Shown in pieces: positions 24,698-33,252 of a DNA stretch of 42,775 nt (its first letter is position 1; each line of letters starts with the position of its first letter). Location: NCBI GenBank assembly GCA_964406105.1, contig CAYOQK010000005.1, positions 1 to 42,775 of the forward strand, read 5' to 3'. Origin of the DNA: WGAB01 sp964406105 (GTDB taxonomy: Bacteria; Hydrothermota; Hydrothermia; WGAB01). Below the pieces are notes generated by a model. The model ran no database searches and was not told the origin of the DNA. It saw only the letters and a program-made list of their open reading frames with translations. The translations under genes were made by a program, and so were the position numbers.

Positions 24698-25915
24698 ATG
24701 GGGCTCCTCCTGCGAATGGCCTTCCGCAACCTATGGCGACACCGCACCCGCATGGTGGTCACCCTGGTGGCCGTGGGATTCAGCGCCGCCTTCGTGTTCG
24801 TGAACTTCACCCTGATTGAAGGAAGCCACGCCTCCATGCTCATGAATCTCCTTCAAAGCGGACGATACGGCTCGGTTCAGGTGTACCATCCCGAGTACAA
24901 GGACACCCCCACCCTGTGGAACAGCCTGAGTTTTGCCCCAGACCTGTGGAAACGCGTGCAGTCATTGCCTCGGGTGGTTCAGGTGGCTCCCAGGATCCGC
25001 TCGGCCGGCCTCGTGGCCGCAGGCCCCAACTCCCTGGGTGTGGGGCTCCTGGCCCTCCAATGGGCCGCCGACAGTGGGCTCAGCCCCCTTTTTGTGGTGC
25101 AAGGGCGACGGTTCCGGCCCGGGGAAACCGCCCTGATGATCAGCGAGAAACTGGCCCAAAGCCTTAAGGTGTCCGTGGGCGATACCGTGGTGCTGATCAC
25201 CCAAGACGCCTACGGCTCCCTGGCGGTGGATCTGTTTCCCGTATGCGGGCTGTATCGGTCCGGCAACCCCGATGCCGACCCCTTCCTTGCCCTCTTGGAC
25301 CTCCAAGCAGCCCAGGCGTTCCTGGCCATGCCCGACCAGGTCACCGAGGTGGCCCTCTGGACCACCGATTTCGTGAACCCCGCTCCCACGGCTCGCGCCG
25401 TGCAGCGAATCCTGGGCCCAGAGGCGCACGTCCTCACCTGGAAACAGGATCACCCGGAGATTGATCAGCTCCTCAAGCTGGACTCCGGTGGGGGATGGGT
25501 GGTGGTGTATATGCTGGTGTTCCTGGTGGTGCTCATCGTGCTGAGCACCCTGTACATGAATGTGGTGGAACGGATCCGCGAGTTCGGCGTGATGATGGCC
25601 TTGGGGGTTCGGCCCCAATGGATCCGCTGGATCGTGCTCCTGGAGAGCCTCTGGATCGCCACCCTCGGCAGCCTCTTGGGGCTCGCCGTGGGCCTGGGCC
25701 TCTCCTGGTACCTACGAATCCACCCCCTGGTGTTCCGCATGGAGGGCGCCGGAGAACTCTTCGGGCTTTCTCAGGTGGAGATCTCCACCCGAATCCTGCC
25801 CAGCCACTTCGGGTACACCCTGCTGCTGGTGTTCGTGCTCAGCCTTCTGGGTGGCCTTTTGCCCGCCCGAAAGGCGGCATCCTTGAAACCGGCGGAGGCC
25901 CTACGCCATGTTTAA
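24698..25915 (+). CDS. ABC transporter permease, FtsX/LolE type (first)
   Basis: The product has 405 residues with the four-helix MacB/LolCE layout: one helix near residue 20-40 after LLLRMAFRNLWRHRTRM, a large periplasmic domain at about 45-265, and three helices at about 268-290, 310-340 and 370-392. It contains the typical VVERIREFGVMMALGVRPQWIRW coupling segment and ends in PARKAASLKPAEALRHV, the usual ending of this family. With the permease just downstream and the ATPase at 27138 it forms a Lol-type heterodimer. Its end overlaps the next start by 8 bases. Extraction of a lipid or lipoprotein from the inner membrane is the likely role. Confidence 0.9.
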   Translation: MGLLLRMAFRNLWRHRTRMVVTLVAVGFSAAFVFVNFTLIEGSHASMLMNLLQSGRYGSVQVYHPEYKDTPTLWNSLSFAPDLWKRVQSLPRVVQVAPRIRSAGLVAAGPNSLGVGLLALQWAADSGLSPLFVVQGRRFRPGETALMISEKLAQSLKVSVGDTVVLITQDAYGSLAVDLFPVCGLYRSGNPDADPFLALLDLQAAQAFLAMPDQVTEVALWTTDFVNPAPTARAVQRILGPEAHVLTWKQDHPEIDQLLKLDSGGGWVVVYMLVFLVVLIVLSTLYMNVVERIREFGVMMALGVRPQWIRWIVLLESLWIATLGSLLGLAVGLGLSWYLRIHPLVFRMEGAGELFGLSQVEISTRILPSHFGYTLLLVFVLSLLGGLLPARKAASLKPAEALRHV

Positions 25916-27119
25916 ACTGGCGTGGCGAAACCTCTGGCGGAATCGTCGCCGCACCACCCTGGCCCTGGTCATGGTGGCCGCAGGGTTCTCCTTCCTGCTG
26001 CTTTACTACGCCTTCATGCTGGGCTATCTCGTGAACCTCCAGGAGAACCTGGTGTCTTCCTTCGTGGCCGATCTGCAGGTGAAGCACCGCGAATACACGG
26101 AACTCCGACCGTTAGAACACCTATTGGCCCAGCCGGATTCCCTTCGGGATGCCCTGCTCTCGCTCCCCGGTGTCCGAGCAGCCTCGCCCCGACTGCTCCT
26201 CCAAGGGATGGTGAGCACCGCCGATTTCTGGCAAAACGTGGAGGTGGTGGGCGTGGTGCCCTCCCACGAACAGGGGGTGTCTTCCTGGGCCCGGCATGTG
26301 CACCCTGGCGCCTTTCCCTCGGATACGGAACACCGGTGGATCCTGCTGGGAGGAAAGGTGGCCAAACGCCTCAAAGCCCAAGTGGGTGATCGGGTGGTGG
26401 TCATGACCCAGGCCCAGGACGGCAACATTGAAGCCCGAAACCTCTGGGTAAAGGGCATTCTGCGGATCCCTGGGCTGGACCAAGGGCTCGTGGTGGTCCA
26501 CCGCGCCGATGCCCAAGCCCTGGCCCACCTCCCATCCCGGGCCTCGGTGCTCTTCCTTCGGGCCGACCCCAGTATCCCCCTGGCCCGGGTGGACTCCTTG
26601 ATCCAGCGCCACCTGCCGGACTCCCTGGAGGTCCACACCTGGCAAGAACGATACCCCTATTTCCAACGCCTGATGACCCTCAGCCGGATCGGCAGCCTGC
26701 TGTACCTCTCCATTCTGCTCCTGGCCGTGGCCTTGGGTGTGCTCAATATCCTGTACATGAACGTAGCGGAGCGGTACCGGGAGTTTGGCGTGATGATGGC
26801 CATCGGCATGAAGCCCCAGCAACTTCGGCGAATGGTGCTTTTGGAAACCCTGATCCTCGTTAGCCTGGGCATCGGGATAGGTGCTGGAGGGTCTGGCGTT
26901 CTCTGGGTGCTTTGGAAAACCTACGGCTTGAACCTGGCCTTCTTTGGCCAGGGCATGGAGTTCCTGGGCTTAGATACCCGGGTGTATCCGGCTATGGATG
27001 CCTTTGGCTGGATTGGAAGCGTGACGCTCGTATACTTGTTCGGCGTGTTGGCGGGCCTGTACCCAGCCTGGCGAGCCTCACGCCTGCGTCCGGCACAGGC
27101 ACTGCGCATCGTGCGGTAA
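25908..27119 (+). CDS. ABC transporter permease, FtsX/LolE type (second)
   Basis: The product has 403 residues and is paralogous to the preceding permease, with the start FKLAWRNLWRNRRRT, a periplasmic domain at about 45-260, a coupling segment VAERYREFGVMMAIGMKP, and a C-terminus PAWRASRLRPAQALRIV. Four membrane helices are predicted in the same places. Two distinct permeases before one ATPase match the LolC/LolE arrangement and not the MacB homodimer. It starts inside the end of the first permease gene, and the ATPase gene follows after 18 bases. Confidence 0.9.
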   Translation: MFKLAWRNLWRNRRRTTLALVMVAAGFSFLLLYYAFMLGYLVNLQENLVSSFVADLQVKHREYTELRPLEHLLAQPDSLRDALLSLPGVRAASPRLLLQGMVSTADFWQNVEVVGVVPSHEQGVSSWARHVHPGAFPSDTEHRWILLGGKVAKRLKAQVGDRVVVMTQAQDGNIEARNLWVKGILRIPGLDQGLVVVHRADAQALAHLPSRASVLFLRADPSIPLARVDSLIQRHLPDSLEVHTWQERYPYFQRLMTLSRIGSLLYLSILLLAVALGVLNILYMNVAERYREFGVMMAIGMKPQQLRRMVLLETLILVSLGIGIGAGGSGVLWVLWKTYGLNLAFFGQGMEFLGLDTRVYPAMDAFGWIGSVTLVYLFGVLAGLYPAWRASRLRPAQALRIVR

Positions 27120-27137
27120 GAGAGGAGAAAAACGCCC

Positions 27138-27854
27138 ATGGCATTGGTCAAAGTGGTCAACGTAACCAAAGTGTACCGGGTGGGTCGGGTGGAAACCCAC
27201 GCACTGCGGGGGGTGTCCTTTGAGCTGCAGCCCGGAGAGTTCACCGCCCTGGCAGGGCCCTCGGGCTCAGGCAAAACCACCCTGTTGAACCTCATCGGGG
27301 GCTTGGACGCACCCACCCAAGGCGAGATTGAAGTGGCCGGTGAAAAACTGCATACCCTTTCGGCCAATGACCTGGCCGATTTCCGATTGAAAACCTTGGG
27401 GTTCGTGTTCCAAACCTACAACCTCATTGAGGTGCTTACGGCCCTGGAAAACGTGGAGTTCCCTCTGCTGCTGCAGCGGGTGCCTGCCAGGGAACGCCGA
27501 CAACGGGCTCAAGAAGCCCTGGCCCAGGTTGGCTTGGCCGAGTACCTGCACCGGAAACCCCAGGAACTCTCCGGTGGCCAACAGCAACGTGTGGCCGTGG
27601 CCCGCGCCCTGGTCACCCGCCCTCGGCTGGTGCTCGCCGATGAACCCACGGCCAACCTGGATTCCCAAACTGGCCTACACCTGATCCGCCTGATGGAACA
27701 ACTGAACCGCGACCTGGGCATCACCTTCCTCTTTTCCACCCACGATCCCAAGGTGCTGGAGGCCGCGCGTCGGGTGATCCGGCTCCGAGACGGGCATGTG
27801 GTAGAGGACACCGGCCCCGAATCCTCCCCCCTCGGTGGCACCCCTGGGGCCTGA
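27138..27854 (+). CDS. ABC transporter ATP-binding protein, LolD/MacB type
   Basis: The product has 238 residues. Walker A is GPSGSGKT at 40-47, the Q-loop lies in VFQTYNLIEVLTALENV, the signature is LSGGQ at 144-148, Walker B is LVLADEP at 164-170, and the switch histidine lies in FSTHDPKVL. All residues needed for ATP hydrolysis are present. It completes the set of LolA-like protein, two permeases and ATPase. Sequence alone cannot tell LolD from other members of the MacB group. The C-terminal 15 residues (EDTGPESSPLGG and on) are disordered and of no known use. AGAGGAG lies 8 bases before the ATG. Confidence 0.93.
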   Translation: MALVKVVNVTKVYRVGRVETHALRGVSFELQPGEFTALAGPSGSGKTTLLNLIGGLDAPTQGEIEVAGEKLHTLSANDLADFRLKTLGFVFQTYNLIEVLTALENVEFPLLLQRVPARERRQRAQEALAQVGLAEYLHRKPQELSGGQQQRVAVARALVTRPRLVLADEPTANLDSQTGLHLIRLMEQLNRDLGITFLFSTHDPKVLEAARRVIRLRDGHVVEDTGPESSPLGGTPGA

Positions 27855-27932
27855 TGTAGCCCCTCCTGGAACAGCACGGGAGAGGCCAACCTGTGGGAGG
27901 TTCTGCCCATGGTTTCACCCCACAGGGCAGGG

Positions 27933-27938
27933 TATAAT
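27933..27938 (+). promoter_or_regulatory. -10 element of a small membrane protein gene, leaderless
   Basis: A perfect TATAAT lies 9 bases before ATG 27948, with no Shine-Dalgarno between them. The matching -35 position (about 27910-27915, TGGTTT) is weak. The predicted transcript starts within a few bases of the start codon. Confidence 0.6.
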
Positions 27939-27947
27939 TTGCGTCCG

Positions 27948-28244
27948 ATGAAGCTCTTGGCCATCGCCTTGACGGTGTTCCTGCTGAACCTGCCCTTTGG
28001 AGCATGGCGGGGCACCACGCGGAAACTCTCGGTGCCCTGGTTTTTGGCCGTGCATCTACCCATCCCGCTGGTGGTGCTCCTCCGGCTCAAGAGCGGGCTG
28101 GGATTCCACTGGTCCACTTACCCAGCGCTGGTGGGAGCCTATTTCTTGGGCCAATTCGGGGGTGGTCGGCTGTTCAGGGCCACCCGACGGTGTCGGGAGG
28201 CCCTGCATCCCGCGGGATGGTGCCGTTTTTTGCCCTTTCTGTAA
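27948..28244 (+). CDS. Small predicted membrane protein
   Basis: The product has 98 residues from ATG 27948; the frame opens 39 bases earlier, but that would put the start upstream of the -10 box. Three hydrophobic segments are visible at about 2-18, 32-46 and 57-69, with many Arg and Gly residues between and a basic C-terminus containing two cysteines (RRCREALHPAGWCRFL). The start KLLAIALTVFLLNLPFGAWR recalls small uncharacterised membrane proteins that have been seen in several thermophiles. No function can be given. It is transcribed in the direction of htpX, 57 bases before it. Confidence 0.65.
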   Translation: MKLLAIALTVFLLNLPFGAWRGTTRKLSVPWFLAVHLPIPLVVLLRLKSGLGFHWSTYPALVGAYFLGQFGGGRLFRATRRCREALHPAGWCRFLPFL

Positions 28245-28271
28245 ACCGTTCTCCTGGGCAAACCGCCGCGT

Positions 28272-28277
28272 TACAAT
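28272..28277 (+). promoter_or_regulatory. -10 element of the htpX operon
   Basis: TACAAT lies 24 bases before the htpX ATG, and the leader carries GGAGGTGAAGG. The -35 is weak. Transcription would also cover the GWxTD and yraN genes. Confidence 0.5.
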
Positions 28278-28301
28278 AGGAACGACGGAGGTGAAGGTGC
28301 A

Positions 28302-29162
28302 ATGAATCAGGCAAAAACCCTGTTCCTTTTGGCCCTTTTGACCGTATTCCTCGTGGTGCTCGGCGATTGGGTGGGCGGCACCCAAGGCATGACCGTGGCC
28401 CTGGTGTTCGCCGGCCTCCTGAACTTCGTCAGCTACTGGTGGTCCGACAAAATCGTGCTGACGATGTACGGAGCCCGACCGGTATCCGAGGCCGAGGCAC
28501 CGGAGCTCTACCGCATCGTGAGGGAACTGGCTCAGCGGGCTGGGATCCCTATGCCCCGGCTGTACATCCTCCCCACAGACCATCCCAACGCCTTCGCCAC
28601 TGGCCGAAGCCCCTCCCACGCTGCTGTAGCCGTAACCGCAGGGATCCTGAAACTGCTCTCTCCCCGGGAACTGCGGGGCGTGTTGGCCCACGAGATCGCC
28701 CACATCAAGAACTACGACATGCTCATTGGCACCGTGGCGGCGGTGCTGGCCGGGGCCATCACCTATCTGGCCTATATGCTGCGATGGGTGGCCTTCTTTG
28801 GAGGCGGACGCGACGACGACCGCGGGGGCAACCCCCTGGCCTTCCTGGTCATCTCCATTGTGGCCCCTCTGGCCGCGCTGCTCGTGCGCATGGCCGTCTC
28901 CAGGGCCCGGGAGTTTGAGGCCGACCGCACCGGTGCCTTGATCTCCCGCGATCCCCTGGCCTTGGCCTCGGCCCTGGAAAAGATCGCTGCCTACGCCCGA
29001 CGCCTTCCCCTGCCCGCCACCAACCCGGCTACTTCCCACCTGTTCATCGTGAACCCCCTGAGGGGACAGGGGTGGGAAAGCCTATTCTCCACCCATCCCC
29101 CGGTGGAACAACGCATCCAAAGGCTCCGGGAGCTGGCCCGCGAGTTGGGGGTGATGGCGTGA
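28302..29162 (+). CDS. htpX: Membrane zinc metalloprotease HtpX (M48)
   Basis: The product has 286 residues, typical of HtpX. It is an inner-membrane protease that degrades misfolded membrane proteins, often with FtsH. Two N-terminal helices (about 6-24 and 30-47) precede the catalytic HEIAH at 130-134 in LAHEIAHIKNYD. Two further helices (about 143-165 and 179-199) follow, and the third zinc ligand is Glu206 in REFEADRTGA. The substrate-side NAFATG loop is present at 96-101. Its stop overlaps the GTG of the next gene (GTGA). Expression may respond to envelope stress, but the sequence shows no clear operator. Confidence 0.95.
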   Translation: MNQAKTLFLLALLTVFLVVLGDWVGGTQGMTVALVFAGLLNFVSYWWSDKIVLTMYGARPVSEAEAPELYRIVRELAQRAGIPMPRLYILPTDHPNAFATGRSPSHAAVAVTAGILKLLSPRELRGVLAHEIAHIKNYDMLIGTVAAVLAGAITYLAYMLRWVAFFGGGRDDDRGGNPLAFLVISIVAPLAALLVRMAVSRAREFEADRTGALISRDPLALASALEKIAAYARRLPLPATNPATSHLFIVNPLRGQGWESLFSTHPPVEQRIQRLRELARELGVMA

Positions 29163-30337
29163 TCGCTTGGCTCCTGGCCCTCGCCCTGTGGACCGCGTTT
29201 CCCCAAGGCTTTGATTCCCTGGCTGTGTACCAAGTGCCCGGCCCAGACAGCGTGACCCTGATCACCCTGTTCTCCCTGCCCCGCCAGATGCTGCTCTTCC
29301 GTCAAAACTCCCTGCCGGGCACCTATCAGGCCAGCGTGCGGTACGCAGTGGAAATCCACGACGCCCAGGACCGGGTGGTGTGGAGCGATTTTTCGGAAAA
29401 CTCCTGGCGTGCCCAGAACTTTGAGGCTACCCAGGGCCAAAGCCCCTACCGAATCCAACGCGCCTATCGGGTGCCTTGGAGCCCCAGGTACCGCCTCACG
29501 ATACGGGTAGAGGACCTCAACTCCCGAAACACCCTGATGACGTACCACGGCCAGGTGCAGGTGCACACCGGCCCTCCCTTCGTCAGCGACCTCATCCCCC
29601 TGGATCCCCAGCGGTTCCAAGAGGGTCGTAAAACCCTGGCCAGCACCCTCCAGGACACCGGCCGGATCCTGGTGTTCGTCCGGTGGACCCAGGCGAGGGG
29701 CCCGGTGTCTCTCCAGTGGTCACTGGACGGTCAGCCATGGGCGGTTCACACGGGCGGTGCCTCCGGCTGGGACACCGTGAGCCTGCGGGTGGACTCCTTA
29801 CGCTTCGGCACCCACGAGCTGGCGTTGGTGTTTCACCAGTCTCAGGAACCGTCCCAGGTCCGCCGCAGCCTGGAGTTCCAAGTCACCGGGATCACCCACG
29901 TGCCCGAACAGGAGTTCTCCCACTACCTCTTCATCCTGACCCACCTTTTCCCCGGCGACACCGTGCTGCAGCGGCTGAAAAAGGCCCAAACCTTAGCACA
30001 ACGCGATTCCCTGTGGCTGGCCTTTTGGCAGGAGCACGACCCTACACCAGGCACACCCCGCAACGAGTTCCTGGACGCCTTCCTGGACCGGGTGCACTAC
30101 GCCGATGCCCACTTCTCCGTGGGTCGCATCCGGGGGTCCCGCACCGACCGGGGGCTGGTTTACATCCGCTTTGGCCCCCCCGATGAAATTGAAGAGCACA
30201 CCCTGGAATGGGGCACCAAGGATTACCAAGTGTGGTATTATTACGACCTGAAACTGCGGGTCGTTTTCGTAGACGAAGGAGGTTTTGGCGATTATGTTCT
30301 GGTTTCTCCTACTTTCGCTCAACTTTTCCAGTACTAA
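29159..30337 (+). CDS. GWxTD domain-containing exported protein (first)
   Basis: The product has 392 residues from GTG 29159, chosen because it overlaps the htpX stop (GTGA) and gives a signal peptide at once (AWLLALALWTAF); the frame is open 87 bases upstream within htpX. The central part is beta-rich. The C-terminal GWxTD domain spans about 260-392, with the name motif as GSRTDRG near 327-333 followed by VYIRFGPPDEIEEHT and a DYQVWYYYDLKLRVVFVDE strand. The family is found mainly in FCB and related phyla and has no established function. The end overlaps the next gene by about 44 bases. Confidence 0.85.
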   Translation: MIAWLLALALWTAFPQGFDSLAVYQVPGPDSVTLITLFSLPRQMLLFRQNSLPGTYQASVRYAVEIHDAQDRVVWSDFSENSWRAQNFEATQGQSPYRIQRAYRVPWSPRYRLTIRVEDLNSRNTLMTYHGQVQVHTGPPFVSDLIPLDPQRFQEGRKTLASTLQDTGRILVFVRWTQARGPVSLQWSLDGQPWAVHTGGASGWDTVSLRVDSLRFGTHELALVFHQSQEPSQVRRSLEFQVTGITHVPEQEFSHYLFILTHLFPGDTVLQRLKKAQTLAQRDSLWLAFWQEHDPTPGTPRNEFLDAFLDRVHYADAHFSVGRIRGSRTDRGLVYIRFGPPDEIEEHTLEWGTKDYQVWYYYDLKLRVVFVDEGGFGDYVLVSPTFAQLFQY

Positions 30338-31583
30338 GGGGTTAACGGCTCCGGTCCGCTCCCAAGGAACCGTGGAGTTTTTGGTGGACTATGCTCGGTT
30401 TGAGCGGCAGGATTCCTTGTACCAGGTAGAGGTTTACTATCTGCTGGATCCCTCCACCTTGGGCGATGCCCCCACCTACCAGGTGCGGGTCATCCTGGAG
30501 CGAGAGGGCACAGTTCCCACAGAAAACGCCTGGCAAAAGGCTTTGCAGAAGGGACAACAGGGCCAGATCGTGGATTACTTTCATCTGTTCCTTAAACCCG
30601 GCACATACCGCCTTCGGGTGGAGGTGGGCCACCAGGATGCCCGGGGCGAAGCTCAACTCACCCTGACCGTGCCCCCGCCCGACACGGGGCTCCATTGCTC
30701 TGACCTGGAGCTCGCCCTGGACCTGGTGCCCGACAGCCTAAACCCCTTTTACAAGCACGGGGTGGCGGTGATCCCCAATCCCTCGTGGACCTACCGCCCA
30801 CCCAACCAGCGCTTGGCCTACTACGTGGAGTTCTATGGCCTGGCCCCTGACACCGGATACCTGGTGCTGAACGTGGTGGTACAAGACACGCAGGGCACCC
30901 CCCTCCTGCGGATCAAGCCCCACTTGATCGCCAAGCACCGCCGCCACTCGGCTCCGTGGGCTGGCGACCTGGATCTCACCTCGTTGCCTGGAGGCCGATA
31001 CGAGTTGCGGGTGCAAGTGGTGGATCTCAGCACAGGCCAACGGGCAGAGGCACGACACCCCTTCACCTGGATTCCCAGTCCAGGGTTTCAGGTCCCTGAA
31101 CTGGACAGCGCCACCCTGGCGACCCTGTCTTTTATTGACTACTTCGCCACCGAACAGGAGATCGCCTCTTTCCGTTCCCTAAAGGACGATCGCAGTCGTA
31201 CCCTGTTCCTGCTGAAGTTCTGGAAACGGTACGATCCCGATCCTGAAACGCCGGAGAACGAGTTCCTGCCCGAGTTCCTCCGGCGGGTTCGGTATGCCGA
31301 CGAGCACTTCACCGAAGGCCGCCGCTTGGGCCGATACACCGACCGCGGCCGCATTTACATCAAGTACGGCCCGCCCGATCAGATTGAACGAAAAAGCCTG
31401 GCCTTCGGCGAACGGGACTCCGAGAAATGGATCTACTACCAGCGGGGGAGCATGGAGTTCGTGTTTGTGGACCTGCAGGGGATCAACGTGTACCAACTCG
31501 TGTACTCCAGCATTCCGGAAGAGCCCTCCCGGCCCGACTGGCGGAAGATCCTGCGGCAGGATCAGGGAGGCCTGGACTTTTGA
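30294..31583 (+). CDS. GWxTD domain-containing exported protein (second)
   Basis: The product has 429 residues. ATG 30294 is preceded by AAGGAGG 11 bases away, while the alternative TTG at 30285 is too close to it. A signal peptide (MFWFLLLSLNFSS) is followed by a beta-sandwich-like region and a C-terminal GWxTD domain at about 285-429, with GRYTDRG near 346-352, IYIKYGPPDQIERKS and KWIYYQRGSMEFVFVD. It is a paralogue of the preceding protein with an extra region in the middle. Its start lies inside the end of that gene and its stop overlaps the yraN start. Such pairs suggest a heteromeric envelope complex; the function is unknown. Confidence 0.87.
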   Translation: MFWFLLLSLNFSSTKGLTAPVRSQGTVEFLVDYARFERQDSLYQVEVYYLLDPSTLGDAPTYQVRVILEREGTVPTENAWQKALQKGQQGQIVDYFHLFLKPGTYRLRVEVGHQDARGEAQLTLTVPPPDTGLHCSDLELALDLVPDSLNPFYKHGVAVIPNPSWTYRPPNQRLAYYVEFYGLAPDTGYLVLNVVVQDTQGTPLLRIKPHLIAKHRRHSAPWAGDLDLTSLPGGRYELRVQVVDLSTGQRAEARHPFTWIPSPGFQVPELDSATLATLSFIDYFATEQEIASFRSLKDDRSRTLFLLKFWKRYDPDPETPENEFLPEFLRRVRYADEHFTEGRRLGRYTDRGRIYIKYGPPDQIERKSLAFGERDSEKWIYYQRGSMEFVFVDLQGINVYQLVYSSIPEEPSRPDWRKILRQDQGGLDF

Positions 31584-31945
31584 AGCCCTCGGAACGACGC
31601 AGGCGGGGCCTCTCGGCTGAGGAACTGGCCGCCCAATACTTGGAACAACAGGGAATCCACATCGTGGACCGGAATTTCACCACCCGCCAGGGGGAGATTG
31701 ACCTCATCGGCCGAGAAGGAGACACCTGGGTGTTCATAGAGGTGCGGAGCCTATCGCCAGGCGTGGCCTTTCACCCTCTACAAACCCTGCGCCCCAAAAA
31801 ACTCCAACACCTCCGGCACGCCATAGAGGTGTACCTTTACCGAAGGGGCCTCACGGGACGGGTGCCGGTGCGTCTGGACGTGGTGGCCGTGCTCTGGAGC
31901 CATCCCCCACGCATTGAACACCTGAGGGACGCCTATCGCTGGTGA
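31580..31945 (+). CDS. YraN family (UPF0102) nuclease-like protein
   Basis: The product has 121 residues from TTG 31580, the usual YraN length. The start overlaps the stop of the previous gene (TTGA) and has GGAGG about 8 bases upstream; the frame opens earlier but only within that gene. The restriction-endonuclease-like core is visible as RQGEIDLIGREGDTWVFIEVR (about 34-54), which holds the conserved Asp and the E-x-R, followed by LRPKKLQHLRHAIEVYL. The family is widely conserved, often near rnhB, and is inferred to be a Holliday-junction or other nuclease of the resolvase fold. The biological role has not been settled. Confidence 0.88.
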   Translation: MKPSERRRRGLSAEELAAQYLEQQGIHIVDRNFTTRQGEIDLIGREGDTWVFIEVRSLSPGVAFHPLQTLRPKKLQHLRHAIEVYLYRRGLTGRVPVRLDVVAVLWSHPPRIEHLRDAYRW

Positions 31946-31949
31946 TCGC

Positions 31950-31979
31950 TTGAAGCGCAATCAAAGCGGCCTGTATCCT
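31950..31979 (+). promoter_or_regulatory. Leaderless promoter of the exporter operon
   Basis: TTGAAG (31950-31955) and TATCCT (31974-31979) are separated by 18 bases, and ATG 31988 follows the -10 after 8 bases without a Shine-Dalgarno. This is one of the better examples of the leaderless type in this window. Confidence 0.6.
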
Positions 31980-31987
31980 TTCCGTCA

Positions 31988-33238
31988 ATGAGGTTGCAGG
32001 ATCTCTTGGCCACCGCCCTTTTGGGCCTTCGTGCCAATCGGGTCCGTGCCCTCCTGACCACTCTGGGGATCATCATCGGTGTGGCTACGGTGATCAGCAT
32101 GGTGTCCATCGTGGAGGGCATGAACCGGTACACCTACCAGGTATTGGGGGCCATTGGGTCCAATACCATCTACGTGCAAAAATGGACCTGGACCATCCGT
32201 ACGGGCCACATGTCCCGCAAGGAGATGCGAGAATTGGCACGCCGCCCAGACCTCACCGTAGAGGATGCCCGCGCCATTGAGGCACTCCCTGCGGTGGAGC
32301 GAGCGGTAGCCGTGCGGAACCAATGGGGGCAAACCGTACGGTACCGCACCGAGGAGCTGGAGGTGGGAACCTTTGTAGGAGCCGAACCCGGCTACGTGGC
32401 GGTGGCGGGCCTGGAGATAGAGGCAGGCCGAAGCCTCACGGAACAAGATCAACAGTATCGTCGCCAGGTGTGCATCGTGGGACAGTACGTGGTGGATCAA
32501 CTCCTCAAGGACGTGGCCAACCCCCTGGGCCACGAGATCATGATCGGCCAGCGGAAGTTCCTCATCGTAGGGCTCCTCAAAAAGAAGGGCGAGTTCCTGG
32601 GGAACAACCTGGACAACATCGTGATCATCCCCTTGAGCACCATGGAGAAGTTCTTTCCCCCCAGGGGCGAGTTCAAGGTGTTCCGCGCCCTTTCCATCAT
32701 GGTGCAAGCCCGAGAGGGCAAGATGGAAGAAGCACTCCAGCAGATTGAGGAGCTCCTCAGGGCCCGCCGAGGTCTCCGCTTTGATCAGGAAAACAACTTC
32801 GGCCTAAACACCCAGCAGATCCTGCTGGAGGCATATCGGAAGCTCACCAGCGGCATCTTCCTGGCTATGATCGCCATCGCCTCCCTGGCCCTTTTGGTGG
32901 GCGGGATCGGGATCATGAACATCATGCTGGTGTCGGTGCGGGAGCGCACCCGGGAGATCGGCCTGCGGATGGCCGTGGGCGCCAAACGGCGAGAGATCCT
33001 GCTCCAGTTCCTGCTGGAATCCATGGTCTTGACAGCCGTAGGTGGCATCCTGGGCGTGTTCTTGGGGTTTGGGATCGCTAAACTCGTGGATCTGCTTACC
33101 CCCCTACCCTCCGCTATGCCCCTTTGGAGTGTGGTGGTGGGAGTGGGGTTCTCGGCTTTGGTAGGACTGTTCTTCGGGATTCACCCAGCGTCGGTGGCCT
33201 CGCGGATGGATCCGATTGAGGCCCTCCGCTACGAATAG
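31988..33238 (+). CDS. ABC transporter permease, MacB-like
   Basis: The product has 416 residues and the MacB permease layout: one helix at about 20-40 (VRALLTTLGIIIGVATVISM), a periplasmic domain to about 285, then three helices at about 290-313, 340-362 and 377-396. It has the typical VRERTREIGLRMAVGAKRREIL segment and ends with ASRMDPIEALRYE. It lacks an ATPase domain, which is encoded separately at 36346, after a Yip1 protein, a TolC-type channel and a MacA-like adaptor. This split arrangement is common outside Proteobacteria. Probably it drives tripartite export of a peptide, lipid or small molecule. Confidence 0.92.
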   Translation: MRLQDLLATALLGLRANRVRALLTTLGIIIGVATVISMVSIVEGMNRYTYQVLGAIGSNTIYVQKWTWTIRTGHMSRKEMRELARRPDLTVEDARAIEALPAVERAVAVRNQWGQTVRYRTEELEVGTFVGAEPGYVAVAGLEIEAGRSLTEQDQQYRRQVCIVGQYVVDQLLKDVANPLGHEIMIGQRKFLIVGLLKKKGEFLGNNLDNIVIIPLSTMEKFFPPRGEFKVFRALSIMVQAREGKMEEALQQIEELLRARRGLRFDQENNFGLNTQQILLEAYRKLTSGIFLAMIAIASLALLVGGIGIMNIMLVSVRERTREIGLRMAVGAKRREILLQFLLESMVLTAVGGILGVFLGFGIAKLVDLLTPLPSAMPLWSVVVGVGFSALVGLFFGIHPASVASRMDPIEALRYE

Positions 33239-33252
33239 CAAGGAGGTGGCCC

